Source: Ignavibacteriae bacterium HGW-Ignavibacteriae-1 (GTDB lineage: Bacteria; Bacteroidota; Ignavibacteria; Kapaibacteriales; UBA2268). Taken from it: a stretch of 64,000 nt of DNA. The translations under genes were made by a program, and so were the position numbers. The notes beneath the pieces were generated by a model that was given only the letters and a program-made list of their open reading frames with translations, searched no databases and was not told the DNA's origin. This document shows, piece after piece, positions 43,121-53,078 of the stretch; positions within the stretch are counted from its first letter, which is position 1, and each line of letters begins with the position of its first letter. The stretch is taken from the NCBI GenBank assembly GCA_002839825.1, contig PGYU01000005.1:1-64000 (forward strand), given 5' to 3'.

Positions 43121-43480
43121 TTACTTATCCCATTTATTTTCGAAGATTTCTGTAAAAACATTTTTGTTATACATTCTACCCTCGGGGTATTTGTTATCGA
43201 AAGTATATTGTGTTCTACGTTCATCCAATCCAATAGCTGTTATGTTATTTGTTGTTCCTATGTCTTTTTTGCCCTGTCCGCTAATCATTGATTTCGTTTC
43301 CTTAACTTTTTTTTGGGTCAATTTCAAATTACCTTCATCTCTTCCAATAATATCAGAATGACCATATACTATAACTTTTTCCTTACTTCCAATCTTTCTA
43401 ACAATATTCTTTCTTATGTTCGAATTTAACATAACGAGAAGTCCTAAAATTAGCATTACTATTGCGATCATATACAACAT
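43121..43480 (-). CDS. chimeric ORF: lmo0937-like helix fused to OmpA C-terminal end
   Basis: 119 residues from ATG 43480. Residues 1-18 (MLYMIAIVMLILGLLVML) copy the first helix of the 42820-42969 protein. From residue ~20 the sequence copies the end of the OmpA-like protein at 43691-45667: VIVYGHSDIIGRDEGNLKLT, NITAIGLDERRTQYTFDNKY and PEGRMYNKNVFTEI. Upstream leaders also match (GGAGT-TATTT before both ATGs). It has a membrane helix and most of a peptidoglycan-binding OmpA fold, so a function at the inner membrane is conceivable. It most likely arose by tandem duplication. Confidence 0.78.
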   Translation of the reverse strand: MLYMIAIVMLILGLLVMLNSNIRKNIVRKIGSKEKVIVYGHSDIIGRDEGNLKLTQKKVKETKSMISGQGKKDIGTTNNITAIGLDERRTQYTFDNKYPEGRMYNKNVFTEIFENKWDK

Positions 43481-43690
43481 CAAATACACTCCTCTAACTT
43501 TGTTTGTATTGCAATAAATCTTATTTAGATTCAAATAGCGATAGTTGAGAAGGTTTGTAAAGAACTCTATTAAATAATTTGTTTCACTATCCACAGAGTT
43601 CTCTACACCTTCAGGTCTTCAAAGAAGACTTTGTCAATCTAACTGATTACATTGCAACACTCAGTTATCTAATCATCTAATTCATTTATT

Positions 43691-45667
43691 TCATCTTCCT
43701 TCGACTATTTCGACAAAGACATTTCTATTATACATTCTACCTTCGGGGTATTTGTTATCGAATGTATATTGTGTTTTGCGTTCACCTAAGCCAATAGCTG
43801 TTACATTTGTTGTTGTTTTGTTGTCTTTTCTGAGCTGGTCAACAATAATTGATTTTGTTTCATCAGCTCTTTGTCTAGACAGTTTCAAATTACCATCCGG
43901 TGTTCCGATAATATCAGAGTGACCGTGAATAATAACCCTATCAATGTTTCCAATACCTTTAACAATATCGTTTCTGATTGTGGTCTCATAAGTTCTTACC
44001 GCATCTGCTTGATTATAGTCAAATATCATAAGATATCTTGACGCATTTCTCAATTCGGTATCTTTGGTTAGTTTGAAACTGACATTTTCACTTGTTATTT
44101 TTCCGGTTCTATCGGTAATGGAAACTTTTGCATTATATTTTCCATTTTCAAGAAATCTCATAAGTTCAGCCGGATTAATCCTGGCACTGCTATATGAGTA
44201 TGGACCGAAATACATTGTTCTGCCTTCGCCGGTGATAGTAATATCCCAACTTCTGAATGGAACCGAATTGTCTATCGAAAATAGCATGTCATTGTCAATC
44301 GAAGTTTCATCTCTAATTGTATAAACCAATGGTTTGTACATGTCCGAGTTGCTGAAAACAAACTTGACTCTTCTATTTTCGTCGTTAATCAATCCTGCTG
44401 ACTTTGCTTCAGTCGAATCACTACCCGAAGGAGCATACGGTGGATCTGTAATTACCGCTATTCTATCAGGATTAATATCGAAATTGTTCACCAAATAATC
44501 TTTGACTTTGTTAGCTTGTATTTCGGCTTCCTTTTCTTCAGGGTCAGAACCGCGTAAAGTCAATTGTACACTTGGATTCTTTCTCATCCTGTCGCCATAT
44601 ACATTCATTACATTGTAATATGCAACCATCAACTGATTCACATTAGTTTCTTTTTCAGTCAAATCACCTTTTTCAAAATTTGATAAGTCTGACTCGTTGA
44701 AATTTGTAGCTTCCGATTTAGTCAATGTGATATACCTTCTCGGGAAATCTAAACTACCTTTGTCAAAGAATACATATGGATGTATTGGGAAATAACCCTT
44801 TACATTCTTAGTTACGATAGTATTATCGGTAGGCATTTCAATTGCTACTTTGTTAGTAACTGTTGGAGTTGGAGATTTTGAAACCTGAGCCACGCCTTCA
44901 ACCGGGTCTCTATTTTCCATAGATAACCTTACACCAATTCTATAAGTCATGGTTGTCCACACATCGCCTACTGAATTTTGGGTAGGTTCATCAATGCTTT
45001 CGCGTTGATTTGCTATCCATGATGTTTCAAAGAATGGAGATAAATATAGGGATGAATTTTGGTCTAAATCCGAAATCCTAATATCATAAGCCAAGCCACC
45101 TTGGACACCCCAAGTTAACATTACCACATCAGGTACATCTTTTTCAGGTTGTTCAGCAGCTTCATCCTTATCGGCTTTATAGACAAAAGTACTATTTAAG
45201 TTGTATGCTAAGAAAGGACCCACATAGAAGTTTAAATTCGGAATAAGATGTTGGTCAACCCTGAACAATGGTTCAAAAGTTAGATAACTCATTTTAGTAT
45301 CAAATGAAGGAATTGGCGTTCTCGTGTCATCAATTACTAATGCATCTCTGACATCATATGATACACGGAATTGAAATCCCCACCAACTTTCGGAAAGATA
45401 CTCACCAAATAAGCCTAAGTATATACCATTACCTGTGCCATCTACATAATCAATTTCATCTTCCGGTGATTGGAAGTTAGGGTCAAGACCGTGAAGATAT
45501 TGCCAGCCCAGACTGGCAGAGTTGAATTGGTAACCGAGGTTTAACCCGTATCGCCATGCTTGTTGGCGAAATTTCATTTCTTGCGCATCTGTCGTTGACT
45601 GAAAAAACATTGCGAAGACAAATGTAAATATGAAACTGAAGACGATTTTTTGTCTAAAACTTTTCAT
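43691..45667 (-). CDS. OmpA-family outer-membrane protein (658 aa)
   Basis: Signal peptide (KIVFSFIFTFVFAMFFQSTTDA), N-terminal barrel (residues ~30-260, RYGLNLGYQFNSASLGWQYL on), a Pro-rich linker, and two OmpA-like peptidoglycan-binding segments. The first (YVFFDKGSLDFPRRY) is interrupted by a long insert. The second has VIIHGHSDIIGTPDGNLKLS then RADETKSII and ends FVEIVEGR. It anchors the outer membrane to the cell wall. Paralogous in design to 50821-52986; its 3' end is the parent of the chimeric ORF. Confidence 0.85.
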   Translation of the reverse strand: MKSFRQKIVFSFIFTFVFAMFFQSTTDAQEMKFRQQAWRYGLNLGYQFNSASLGWQYLHGLDPNFQSPEDEIDYVDGTGNGIYLGLFGEYLSESWWGFQFRVSYDVRDALVIDDTRTPIPSFDTKMSYLTFEPLFRVDQHLIPNLNFYVGPFLAYNLNSTFVYKADKDEAAEQPEKDVPDVVMLTWGVQGGLAYDIRISDLDQNSSLYLSPFFETSWIANQRESIDEPTQNSVGDVWTTMTYRIGVRLSMENRDPVEGVAQVSKSPTPTVTNKVAIEMPTDNTIVTKNVKGYFPIHPYVFFDKGSLDFPRRYITLTKSEATNFNESDLSNFEKGDLTEKETNVNQLMVAYYNVMNVYGDRMRKNPSVQLTLRGSDPEEKEAEIQANKVKDYLVNNFDINPDRIAVITDPPYAPSGSDSTEAKSAGLINDENRRVKFVFSNSDMYKPLVYTIRDETSIDNDMLFSIDNSVPFRSWDITITGEGRTMYFGPYSYSSARINPAELMRFLENGKYNAKVSITDRTGKITSENVSFKLTKDTELRNASRYLMIFDYNQADAVRTYETTIRNDIVKGIGNIDRVIIHGHSDIIGTPDGNLKLSRQRADETKSIIVDQLRKDNKTTTNVTAIGLGERKTQYTFDNKYPEGRMYNRNVFVEIVEGR

Positions 45668-45802
45668 TGTAAAACCCTTTTTAAAGTTTGTTATTATATA
45701 ATAATAATTTATTGTTTAATAGCGATAATATAACGCTATCATTAAATTGAAAAAACTTAATGCATATCCTTAATTTGATACGCTTTTCTGCGACAGTATT
45801 AC

Positions 45803-46165
45803 TTATTCGTAGCCGCTTTTTATAACTGTCAGAATCATTTTAAATCTTTCATTCGCTACAATTTTATTCGAAATATGGGCAGGTATGATTATAGATTGTC
45901 CTGTTTCAAGAAAAGTTGATTTCCCGTCAATAACGATTTCAGCCCTGCCATCAATAATATGTGCAAATGAATCAAAAGCAGATATTCTCTCGACCAATCC
46001 TTCACCTACATCAAGGGACAATACGCTTACATTTCCTGTCGTTTTTTTAATGATTGTTTTTATAACAACAGAATTCATTTCATACTCAATTATTTCAACC
46101 AAAATCAAAGCTTCTGCTTTTTTGACTTCTGCGTTTTTCATTTTAATTATTTCTGCGTTTTTCAT
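45803..46165 (-). CDS. small cupin-domain protein
   Basis: 120 residues. A single cupin barrel: VLSLDVGEGLVERISAFDSF, IIDGRAEIVIDGKSTFLETG and QSIIIPAHISNKIVANERF. Only one of the usual metal-binding His is obvious, so it may be a sensor or binding protein rather than an enzyme. The N-terminus repeats a block (KNAEIIK-MKNAEVKK), so either ATG could start translation; the shorter start is at 46141. It lies below the coiled-coil lipoprotein gene and promoter copies f and g. Confidence 0.72.
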   Translation of the reverse strand: MKNAEIIKMKNAEVKKAEALILVEIIEYEMNSVVIKTIIKKTTGNVSVLSLDVGEGLVERISAFDSFAHIIDGRAEIVIDGKSTFLETGQSIIIPAHISNKIVANERFKMILTVIKSGYE

Positions 46166-46225
46166 TTTACTTTTTGTCCTTCATGTAATTATGATAACAA
46201 TTGATACTGACATCAATTACAATTG

Positions 46226-46690
46226 CTATTTCTTTTGTTCAGTTGTAAAGAAATTAGATATTGAATTTCCAAGATCGTCCATGTTACGGGAGAATTTAAC
46301 CTTGAAGTCTTCCCAATTTTCCTTGTTTTCTTCATTATATTCATTCAAATTCTCCTTTAATGAGCGATTTTTTTGTTCCAAGTCAACAATATGTTTTTCA
46401 TAGTTTGCCTTGGTATTTCTGTTTGTGTTTGCAATTTGTAATTTCAGTTCAGCTATGTCCTTTTCATTTTGGATAATTCTCAATTCATTCTGCCTTTTAA
46501 ATTCCCAAAAATCATCCGTTGAATCCCTTATAGCTTGATTAAGTTCTGTTCTTGCTTCAACTACATCTTCTTTAGATGTTTGAAGTTCCATTCGTGCGTC
46601 TTCAACTTTCCCACTTTCCGATTGACAACCAAGTATGAAGACATAGAGGCTCAAAGCCATTGCGAATACTATAAATTTAAAACTAATCAT
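46226..46690 (-). CDS. coiled-coil stress lipoprotein (sll1863-like)
   Basis: 154 residues. Signal with lipobox ILGC, then ~120 residues of heptad-rich, highly charged helix (VEDARMELQTSKEDVVEART, NEKDIAELKLQIANTN) and a short C-terminal helix (NNLGNSISNFF-like). This matches the sll1863-type stress-response proteins. Two tandem copies of the three-block promoter element lie 310 and 427 bases upstream, supporting stress induction. Confidence 0.75.
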   Translation of the reverse strand: MISFKFIVFAMALSLYVFILGCQSESGKVEDARMELQTSKEDVVEARTELNQAIRDSTDDFWEFKRQNELRIIQNEKDIAELKLQIANTNRNTKANYEKHIVDLEQKNRSLKENLNEYNEENKENWEDFKVKFSRNMDDLGNSISNFFTTEQKK

Positions 46691-46999
46691 TTTGATATTC
46701 CTTAATAATGTTCAAAAAATTTTCAATTCAGAATCCTTTAGACAAAAAACTTATAAAGTTCTGCTTTATGTATGTAATCGTCATTGCATTGTCCGAATTT
46801 TGTAATGCAGTACTGCATTGGGCAATGATGCACTAAGTCGTATGTCTGTTTGTATGTACTATGTTGTTCGGGATGAGGTGTTATAAGTCGTTCACTCATA
46901 CAATTTCAATTCAAAGAAAAATTTTCTTGAATCCCTACCATTTCCTTTTGCAATGATATTCGGCATATTCTATTTTCTATGTGAAACTTCTTTACACTA

Positions 47000-47063
47000 C
47001 AAAGGTAACTCCGAACATACAAGACAATGTTACATCTAAAAATCTATAATGTATAGTATTCAC
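47000..47063 (-). promoter_or_regulatory. three-block stress promoter element, copy f
   Basis: Minus strand: GTGAATACT (47063-47055), ATGTAAC (47035-47029), TACCTTTG (47007-47000); spacing 28/28. Upstream of the coiled-coil lipoprotein. Between 46691 and 47494 there is no gene, only this, copy g and a tRNA fragment. Confidence 0.75.
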
Positions 47064-47116
47064 ATATTATATGCTATTGTCCAAAATCAATTTTCAATTT
47101 GCACATACTTACATTA

Positions 47117-47180
47117 CAATGATAAGTCTAAAAGTACAAGTGAATGTTACATATACAAATGTAAAGTTTATATAATTCAC
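47117..47180 (-). promoter_or_regulatory. three-block stress promoter element, copy g
   Basis: Minus strand: GTGAATTAT (47180-47172), ATGTAAC (47152-47146), TATCATTG (47124-47117, one mismatch in the -7 box); spacing 28/28. Tandem to copy f, 117 bases apart. Confidence 0.68.
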
Positions 47181-47311
47181 AGATTTTGAATTTTTAATCA
47201 AAGAAGTAATAGGGAAGCGGTTGCAGAGGAAATTATATGCAAAAATATCAGAAAAAACATAAATTTATTTAAAATATACAAGTTGATTTGAGCCAAATTC
47301 ATATAAAAAAC

Positions 47312-47388
47312 AATCGTCCAAAAATATTGAACGATTCCTTTTTTCATCTTGTACCCGGAACAGGAGTCGAACCTGCACGAGAGTTCTC
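47312..47388 (-). repeat. duplicate of tRNA-Leu 3' end plus terminator
   Basis: Seventy-seven bases align without gaps (two differences seen) to 53087-53163: the 3' 37 bases of tRNA-Leu (T-arm, acceptor strand) and its downstream hairpin. The match stops abruptly in the variable arm; upstream bases are unrelated. It cannot form a tRNA. Such a truncated 3' copy is the usual trace of site-specific integration into a tRNA gene, or of a segmental duplication. Confidence 0.85.
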
Positions 47389-47494
47389 AAGGTTCTATAT
47401 GATTTGTTGCAAAAATATCACAATGCTCATGTAGTTTACTTTTAGTTTATATTCCTTAAATTCTATCAATTTTCGAATTTCAACGAAGAAAATT

Positions 47495-50400
47495 CTACTT
47501 TATTACAGAAAAAATTCTTGATTCAATGTATGTCGGTGTTTTTAAAACAAGAAAATATTGCCCATTCGTAAAATTTCTGATGTCAATAGTTTTAGTTTGC
47601 GATACTGAATATTCGGTAACATCAAGATGGAATTTTTCGATTATACCTCCAAGCACATCTGTGATTATAATTTCAGTGGTCCCTTTCTCACTGATATTGA
47701 AAACTATTGTAATTTTATCATTGCTTGGATTGGGTGTAATGGATTCGATTTGAATTGCGCTTGGGTTAATGAGCCTCAAACCACCTTCATCGCACAAATC
47801 TAATAACCTGAATGTACCCAAACGAATATTAATCTCGGCATTACCATTGACAGTTTGAACATTGGATAGAATTAAAGGTGTTGATTCAGCATTCCCCAAA
47901 CAAGCTATGAATTTTGGCAATGCAATTGTATTTACATTAACCGGCAGATTTTTAAGTGTAATTGAAGAAACGAATTCATCTTTGTAAAAGGCTTCCATAT
48001 CCACAGGAGCTAACAAAGTAGAGTTATAATCCAATTCAAGGTTGATGGAAGTAATTCCGGCATAAGGTAGATTAACAGTATTAGTAAGAATAATAGGTAT
48101 TTCAATTGTGTCTCCAACGTTTGCTTCTAAAGATTCCGGATACAGAAGAATCGAAGCAGTTCCACTAAAGACACCTTCACCTAATAATGTAATAATCACC
48201 GGGCTATCTTCACCTTCAAACTGAAATTCAAGCGTTCCCGAAGTTTTTCCAATGAATGAAGGAGTAAATCTCAAATCCATAAAATGTTCGGCTCCGTTAG
48301 GCACACTAAAGCTTCCGCCTCCGTTAAGAGTGACGAAATCTAAAGCATTAGGCGCTCCATGAACAGTATTGCTTATAGTGAAAGGTTTATCACCGATACA
48401 TCTAATTGTAGCCGCATTGATGGTATCTTTGAATGAATCAATTTCAACTTTCCCAAAATCAATGACTTTGTTGACGACCTCGATTTTTGTATTACTTCCA
48501 TCATCAGGCAAGACTCCTTCGCCAATCAAAGTGATTATTTCCGGACTATCTGCCCCATCAAAATGAAATTCAAGCGTACCAATGGTTTCTCCCAAAAATG
48601 AAGGTGTGAATCTTAAATCCATAAGATGCGTAGTATTATAAGGAAGACTAAAAGCGCCACCACCAGAAAGAGTTGTAAAATCTATGAAATTAGGGATATT
48701 GTGTTTTGTATCTGCTATTTCGAAAGCAATATTGCCAATGCACTTGATTGTTTCGGCATTTAATGTATCTTTATAAGTGCCAATCACAACTTTCCCAAAA
48801 TCAATAATTTTATTTTGAACTTCAATTCTTGAGAATCGAGATTTATTCAAAATAGAAATGAAACCATCAAATATTCCATTGTTCAAATTCTGAAAAGCAT
48901 TAGATGTTATTTGCAAATCTTTTCCGGCAGTCCAACCTACGCAGTAAAGTTTGTCTTTTTTGGCAACAATATCTTTTGCATCCTCTTGCAAAGTGCCACC
49001 GATATAAGTTGACCACACAGGATTTAGCTCCGTATCAAATTCCAATATAAAAGCATCTGAATTACCTCCTATCTTATCTTGAGTCGGAATCCCAAGTAAT
49101 GGGAAATCTTTACTGAAAGTTGTACCTGCGATTACGATATTGCCTGAATCATTTATAGTAATTCCTCCCCATTGAGCATATGCTACATCTAAGCCTTCAT
49201 TTCCGTTTCCTCCAAAATAAGTTGACTTGAGCAATTCTCCATTTGGATTTAATTTTGCAAGAAAAAGTGAACGATTCCCCTTTAAAGATGATTGATACGA
49301 ATCAGTAAATACCGGCATATTATTACTTGAAGTGTAACCCGTGACATAAATATTACCTTCAATATCAGTAATCAAATTATTGCATTGATCATATCCGCTG
49401 CCACCAATCAAAGTTGACCATAAGGGCTTACCGAATTTAGAATATTTAACAATGAAAATATCGTACCCATTGCCTTTCCGCACTTGTGGGGTATTGAAGA
49501 CAGGAAAAGTAGTGCTATTTGTAAAACCTGATTGAATTGCGTTTCCTTGACTATCAACGTGGAAACCTTCAGCCATATTTGTACCATTTCCACCAAACAA
49601 ACTTGAATATAATAAAACACCTTTATTACTAAATTTTGATATAAACACACTATATTCTCCGGTAAGTTCTTTTCGATAGGCATCGGAAGTCACCAGATAA
49701 TCCATGCTCGTTGTTCGACCTGAACACCAAATATTATCTTCATTGTCAATTTCGATAGTTGTGAATGAGTCATAAGATGTGCCACCCAAAAAAGTTGAAT
49801 AATCTAAGTAACCGTCAGGAGCTAATTGTCCTAACAATCCATCTGCATAACCGGTAATAGTCTTTTTATGGGAACTACCGCGCATTATTATATTCCCACT
49901 TTCGGTATCGCCTCCAACCCAAATATTCCCTTTGGAATCAATATCTATTCGATACAAGTAATCTCTATCGGAACCACCCCAATAAGTGCTCCATAATAAT
50001 TTGTGGTTTTCATCGAATTTGGAAATGAATCCATCAAGTGAACCACCTTGGAATTTAGAGTTCAAAGATTCATTTTTAATCGGAATATTGTTGCTTTCGG
50101 TAAACCCGCATATATAATAATTCTCCTCATCATCAACTGCAATGCTCATCAATCTATCTGTTTTGCTTCCACCGAAATAAGATAAATATTCTAATTTATA
50201 ATAAATTACTTCTTCCTCTTGAAATTCAAGATCATTCTTTAATTGATCGTTCTTAACTAAAATCAACTTGTTTCCGATAACATCTTTTTGAGTCATACTG
50301 TATGTATTCAAGGTGAATTTTCCACCTTCATTAGCGATTTGAATTTGATAAGTCTCTAAATTTACTTTATCCTGGTATTCAATTCTAAAAGGTTTATCAT

Positions 50401-50800
50401 TTTTCTTTTGGGCATAATGAATTCCCGTACTATTCGTAAATACGAATATAACCCCTTCAAAATCAACAATCAAGCTATCAATTAGTTTTACGTTTTCAAT
50501 TTCATATAAATGATTGTAGATATTTACATAAGATGTAGAATTTACTACTCTAATTATAGGATTACTTCCATCTTTTATAACAAATGCTTCATTCCACTGT
50601 TTTAATGAATCTTGAACAGTATAATTATAAAATTTTAGTCCATCAGATTCAATTAAGACGGTAAAAATTGAATTTCGGAAAACATAACTATCGCCATTGT
50701 CTAATGAAAATATTTCAGCTTGAGATGCAAAAGAAGTATTATATGAAATAATCATATATGTAATGACGATAACCACATATTTTACAATTGAATTTTTCAT
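47495..50800 (-). CDS. giant SBBP-repeat surface protein with T9SS sorting domain
   Basis: 1101 residues. Signal peptide, then ~10 SBBP propeller repeats (LSYFGGSKTDRLMSIAVD, STYWGGSDRDYLYRIDID, STLIGGSGYDQCNNLITD), two choice-of-anchor-D Ig-like domains (IIDFGKVVIGTYKDTLNA and VIDFGKVEIDSFKDTINA), a cohesin-like domain (ASILLYPESLEANVGDTIEI), and a type A T9SS domain (ITPNPSNDKITIVFN to YFLVLK). Secreted and probably cell-surface attached; adhesion is plausible. It lies 20 bases after the OmpA gene and between the tRNA and its partial copy. Confidence 0.88.
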   Translation of the reverse strand: MKNSIVKYVVIVITYMIISYNTSFASQAEIFSLDNGDSYVFRNSIFTVLIESDGLKFYNYTVQDSLKQWNEAFVIKDGSNPIIRVVNSTSYVNIYNHLYEIENVKLIDSLIVDFEGVIFVFTNSTGIHYAQKKNDKPFRIEYQDKVNLETYQIQIANEGGKFTLNTYSMTQKDVIGNKLILVKNDQLKNDLEFQEEEVIYYKLEYLSYFGGSKTDRLMSIAVDDEENYYICGFTESNNIPIKNESLNSKFQGGSLDGFISKFDENHKLLWSTYWGGSDRDYLYRIDIDSKGNIWVGGDTESGNIIMRGSSHKKTITGYADGLLGQLAPDGYLDYSTFLGGTSYDSFTTIEIDNEDNIWCSGRTTSMDYLVTSDAYRKELTGEYSVFISKFSNKGVLLYSSLFGGNGTNMAEGFHVDSQGNAIQSGFTNSTTFPVFNTPQVRKGNGYDIFIVKYSKFGKPLWSTLIGGSGYDQCNNLITDIEGNIYVTGYTSSNNMPVFTDSYQSSLKGNRSLFLAKLNPNGELLKSTYFGGNGNEGLDVAYAQWGGITINDSGNIVIAGTTFSKDFPLLGIPTQDKIGGNSDAFILEFDTELNPVWSTYIGGTLQEDAKDIVAKKDKLYCVGWTAGKDLQITSNAFQNLNNGIFDGFISILNKSRFSRIEVQNKIIDFGKVVIGTYKDTLNAETIKCIGNIAFEIADTKHNIPNFIDFTTLSGGGAFSLPYNTTHLMDLRFTPSFLGETIGTLEFHFDGADSPEIITLIGEGVLPDDGSNTKIEVVNKVIDFGKVEIDSFKDTINAATIRCIGDKPFTISNTVHGAPNALDFVTLNGGGSFSVPNGAEHFMDLRFTPSFIGKTSGTLEFQFEGEDSPVIITLLGEGVFSGTASILLYPESLEANVGDTIEIPIILTNTVNLPYAGITSINLELDYNSTLLAPVDMEAFYKDEFVSSITLKNLPVNVNTIALPKFIACLGNAESTPLILSNVQTVNGNAEINIRLGTFRLLDLCDEGGLRLINPSAIQIESITPNPSNDKITIVFNISEKGTTEIIITDVLGGIIEKFHLDVTEYSVSQTKTIDIRNFTNGQYFLVLKTPTYIESRIFSVIK

Positions 50801-50820
50801 TATAATTTCTCCCCTATAAA

Positions 50821-52986
50821 TTATTTTACTTTCGTTTTTAATTTGATTTCTACAGTTCTGCTGTAAAATCTACCCTCTGGCACATCATTATCATAAAGTA
50901 AGATTGTTTCGCCTAGGCCTTCTGTCAAAGCTTCAGGTCTTTCGATTAAAGATTTAGTTTGATTTGCTCTTTTTCCGGAGAGAATTTTATTATATTCATC
51001 TTCACCAAGCCGGTCTGTATATCCACGGATTTCTACTTCAGATTGCTGACGCATTCTCGATTTTACAAATTCAATAATCTTTAAGTTTTCTTTTGAAATT
51101 TTGTAATCATCAAAATCAAACAATATCAAATTATACACTTCTATCTCATAATCATCAATCGTAAGTTCTCGTTTTTCTCTTATTGTAGTAATATCAACAG
51201 GAATGTCAAATATTGGTGTCAAGCAATGATTTCCCTTCTTATCGCTCACGGATAAACGGAAAAAAATCGGCGCATCTGACTTTGGCATGAATTGCTGATG
51301 TTTATTAATCTCTATATCATAAAATCTTGGTACAGCTTGATTGCTATGTACTTTAATATTGTGCCTTTCTTGATTAGATATATGACTGACATTCAAATTC
51401 CACTCTAAGACTCCGGCAGTAGAGTTTGCTTCCATCTTAAATCTTGCGATAGGAATATTTGAGGTTCTGACTATGTTTTGTAAGAATATTGGTTCGATAA
51501 TGCTGTAATCATCCGAATGAATTTCAACCCGCCGATTTTCAGCCATTTTGTCAAAATCATCTGCAGGTAAAGAAGCCTTTTCCGGCAATGTACGTGTCGT
51601 AATTTGTATTCTATATTCATCAATCAACCATGTTTTAGTAAAATAATCCTTGATAGCTACAGCTCTTTCATATGAGAGTGTTTTGTTGCCTTTTTCAAGT
51701 CCCTGATCTGAATTACAGCCAACTAATGTGATTTTGGCAAAAGGATTAAGATGCATTCTTTTACCGACAATATTCAAGACATTATAGTACAAATCTAAAG
51801 TTGAATTGTAAAACAGACTGTCAGCGCTAAAATAGCGTACTTCATGATTCGCTAATCGGACATACTTCTCTGGAAGTTCTGATGAGTTATCATCAAAGAA
51901 AATATAATTCAAAAGTGGTGAAAGTTTTCTGGTGGTAAATTCTTCGATAATAAACTTAGGATTCTCTATCTCGTTTCCGGAACTGTCAACACCTACAGCT
52001 TTTACATTGCAACTAAGTGTATGAATGATTGTCACTTTGCTTGTATCTGTCCTTGTTATCGAAGTTCTGGTTAGTTTTACATTTTTTTGTTCAATTATAT
52101 CCGTAGAGTAAGTTTCAATTCCTTTCACAATAATGTCTCTATCTATCAAATCCGTTTCAATTTGGACTGTATCAATAAAATATAGTTCTTCAAATTTTTC
52201 AATTATTTTTACTGTGTTGTCTGGAGTGTATTTCAATGATAAACCTATTCTAACAGCACTCAAATTCCATTTGCTCACCAAATCATCATCAACGATATTG
52301 TTCAAACTGTATGAATAGAAGATTTCAGGTTCGGCATATAAGGTGCCATTTTTATTCATCGGTACTTTATATGAAAATCCTATCATGGGTGAAAATAATA
52401 CAGGCACAGCTTTTTCAAGTTCTCCTGAAAATTCATTTCTAACACGAGTTTTTGTATCAACACCATTTGAATCAATGAACGTTCCAAAACCTTTTGGAGA
52501 ACTTATTTCTTCCTTTTGAGAATATGATTTGTCAATCAAATACCCGATGTGAAATCCAAGATTAATTGAAAAATTCTTTAATGGTTTGTACTTGATTAAA
52601 GGTATCAAACCGATTGCATTCAATTTTGTATCGAAAGTATGTTCAATCATTCCTTCAACAGCTTTATTGTTTACTGAGAGCATGATTGGTTCATCTCTTG
52701 TTAATTTGCCACTAAAATCTAAATAGGATAATCTAAACTCTGCGCTCAAAACTTTATTGATAGGATGCTCATATAAAATTCCTATTGCCCATCCTTGCCC
52801 AAAACCGTTACGATAACCTGGTGAACAACCGGGACAATCATAAATACGTTTAAAATCTGCGTGATGAAAATTTAAAGTGTAATCTGCAAATAGACCATAA
52901 CCTTGCCTTAAGCTGTCTGCTCTATTTTGAGCTAGAAGAACTTGAGATAATAATAAAAATGTTATGATTAAAAGTTTAAACATCAT
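50821..52986 (-). CDS. OmpA-family outer-membrane protein (721 aa)
   Basis: Signal KLLIITFLLLSQVLLAQ; an N-terminal barrel with a CPGCSPGYRNG loop in which two Cys could form a disulfide; then split OmpA-like segments: YIFFDDNSSELPEKYVRL, ITLVGCNSDQGLEKGNKTLS and, near the end, LILFDFDDYKISKENLKIIE, VEIRGYTDRLGEDEYN and YSRTVEIKLKTK. Same design as 43691-45667. Co-directional with the SBBP protein, so they may form an envelope pair. Confidence 0.85.
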   Translation of the reverse strand: MMFKLLIITFLLLSQVLLAQNRADSLRQGYGLFADYTLNFHHADFKRIYDCPGCSPGYRNGFGQGWAIGILYEHPINKVLSAEFRLSYLDFSGKLTRDEPIMLSVNNKAVEGMIEHTFDTKLNAIGLIPLIKYKPLKNFSINLGFHIGYLIDKSYSQKEEISSPKGFGTFIDSNGVDTKTRVRNEFSGELEKAVPVLFSPMIGFSYKVPMNKNGTLYAEPEIFYSYSLNNIVDDDLVSKWNLSAVRIGLSLKYTPDNTVKIIEKFEELYFIDTVQIETDLIDRDIIVKGIETYSTDIIEQKNVKLTRTSITRTDTSKVTIIHTLSCNVKAVGVDSSGNEIENPKFIIEEFTTRKLSPLLNYIFFDDNSSELPEKYVRLANHEVRYFSADSLFYNSTLDLYYNVLNIVGKRMHLNPFAKITLVGCNSDQGLEKGNKTLSYERAVAIKDYFTKTWLIDEYRIQITTRTLPEKASLPADDFDKMAENRRVEIHSDDYSIIEPIFLQNIVRTSNIPIARFKMEANSTAGVLEWNLNVSHISNQERHNIKVHSNQAVPRFYDIEINKHQQFMPKSDAPIFFRLSVSDKKGNHCLTPIFDIPVDITTIREKRELTIDDYEIEVYNLILFDFDDYKISKENLKIIEFVKSRMRQQSEVEIRGYTDRLGEDEYNKILSGKRANQTKSLIERPEALTEGLGETILLYDNDVPEGRFYSRTVEIKLKTKVK

Positions 52987-53078
52987 ATTAGCAATATTAT
53001 AATCTTATGTAATCAGTCTCTTCTGATAAATTTGTTCCACTTACCATCCACAATTTAAGTAATTTGCACCACCTAACC

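Noticed and set aside
47352-47388. A second tRNA-Leu gene
   Set aside because: Only the 3' 37 bases match; there is no D-arm or anticodon arm upstream.
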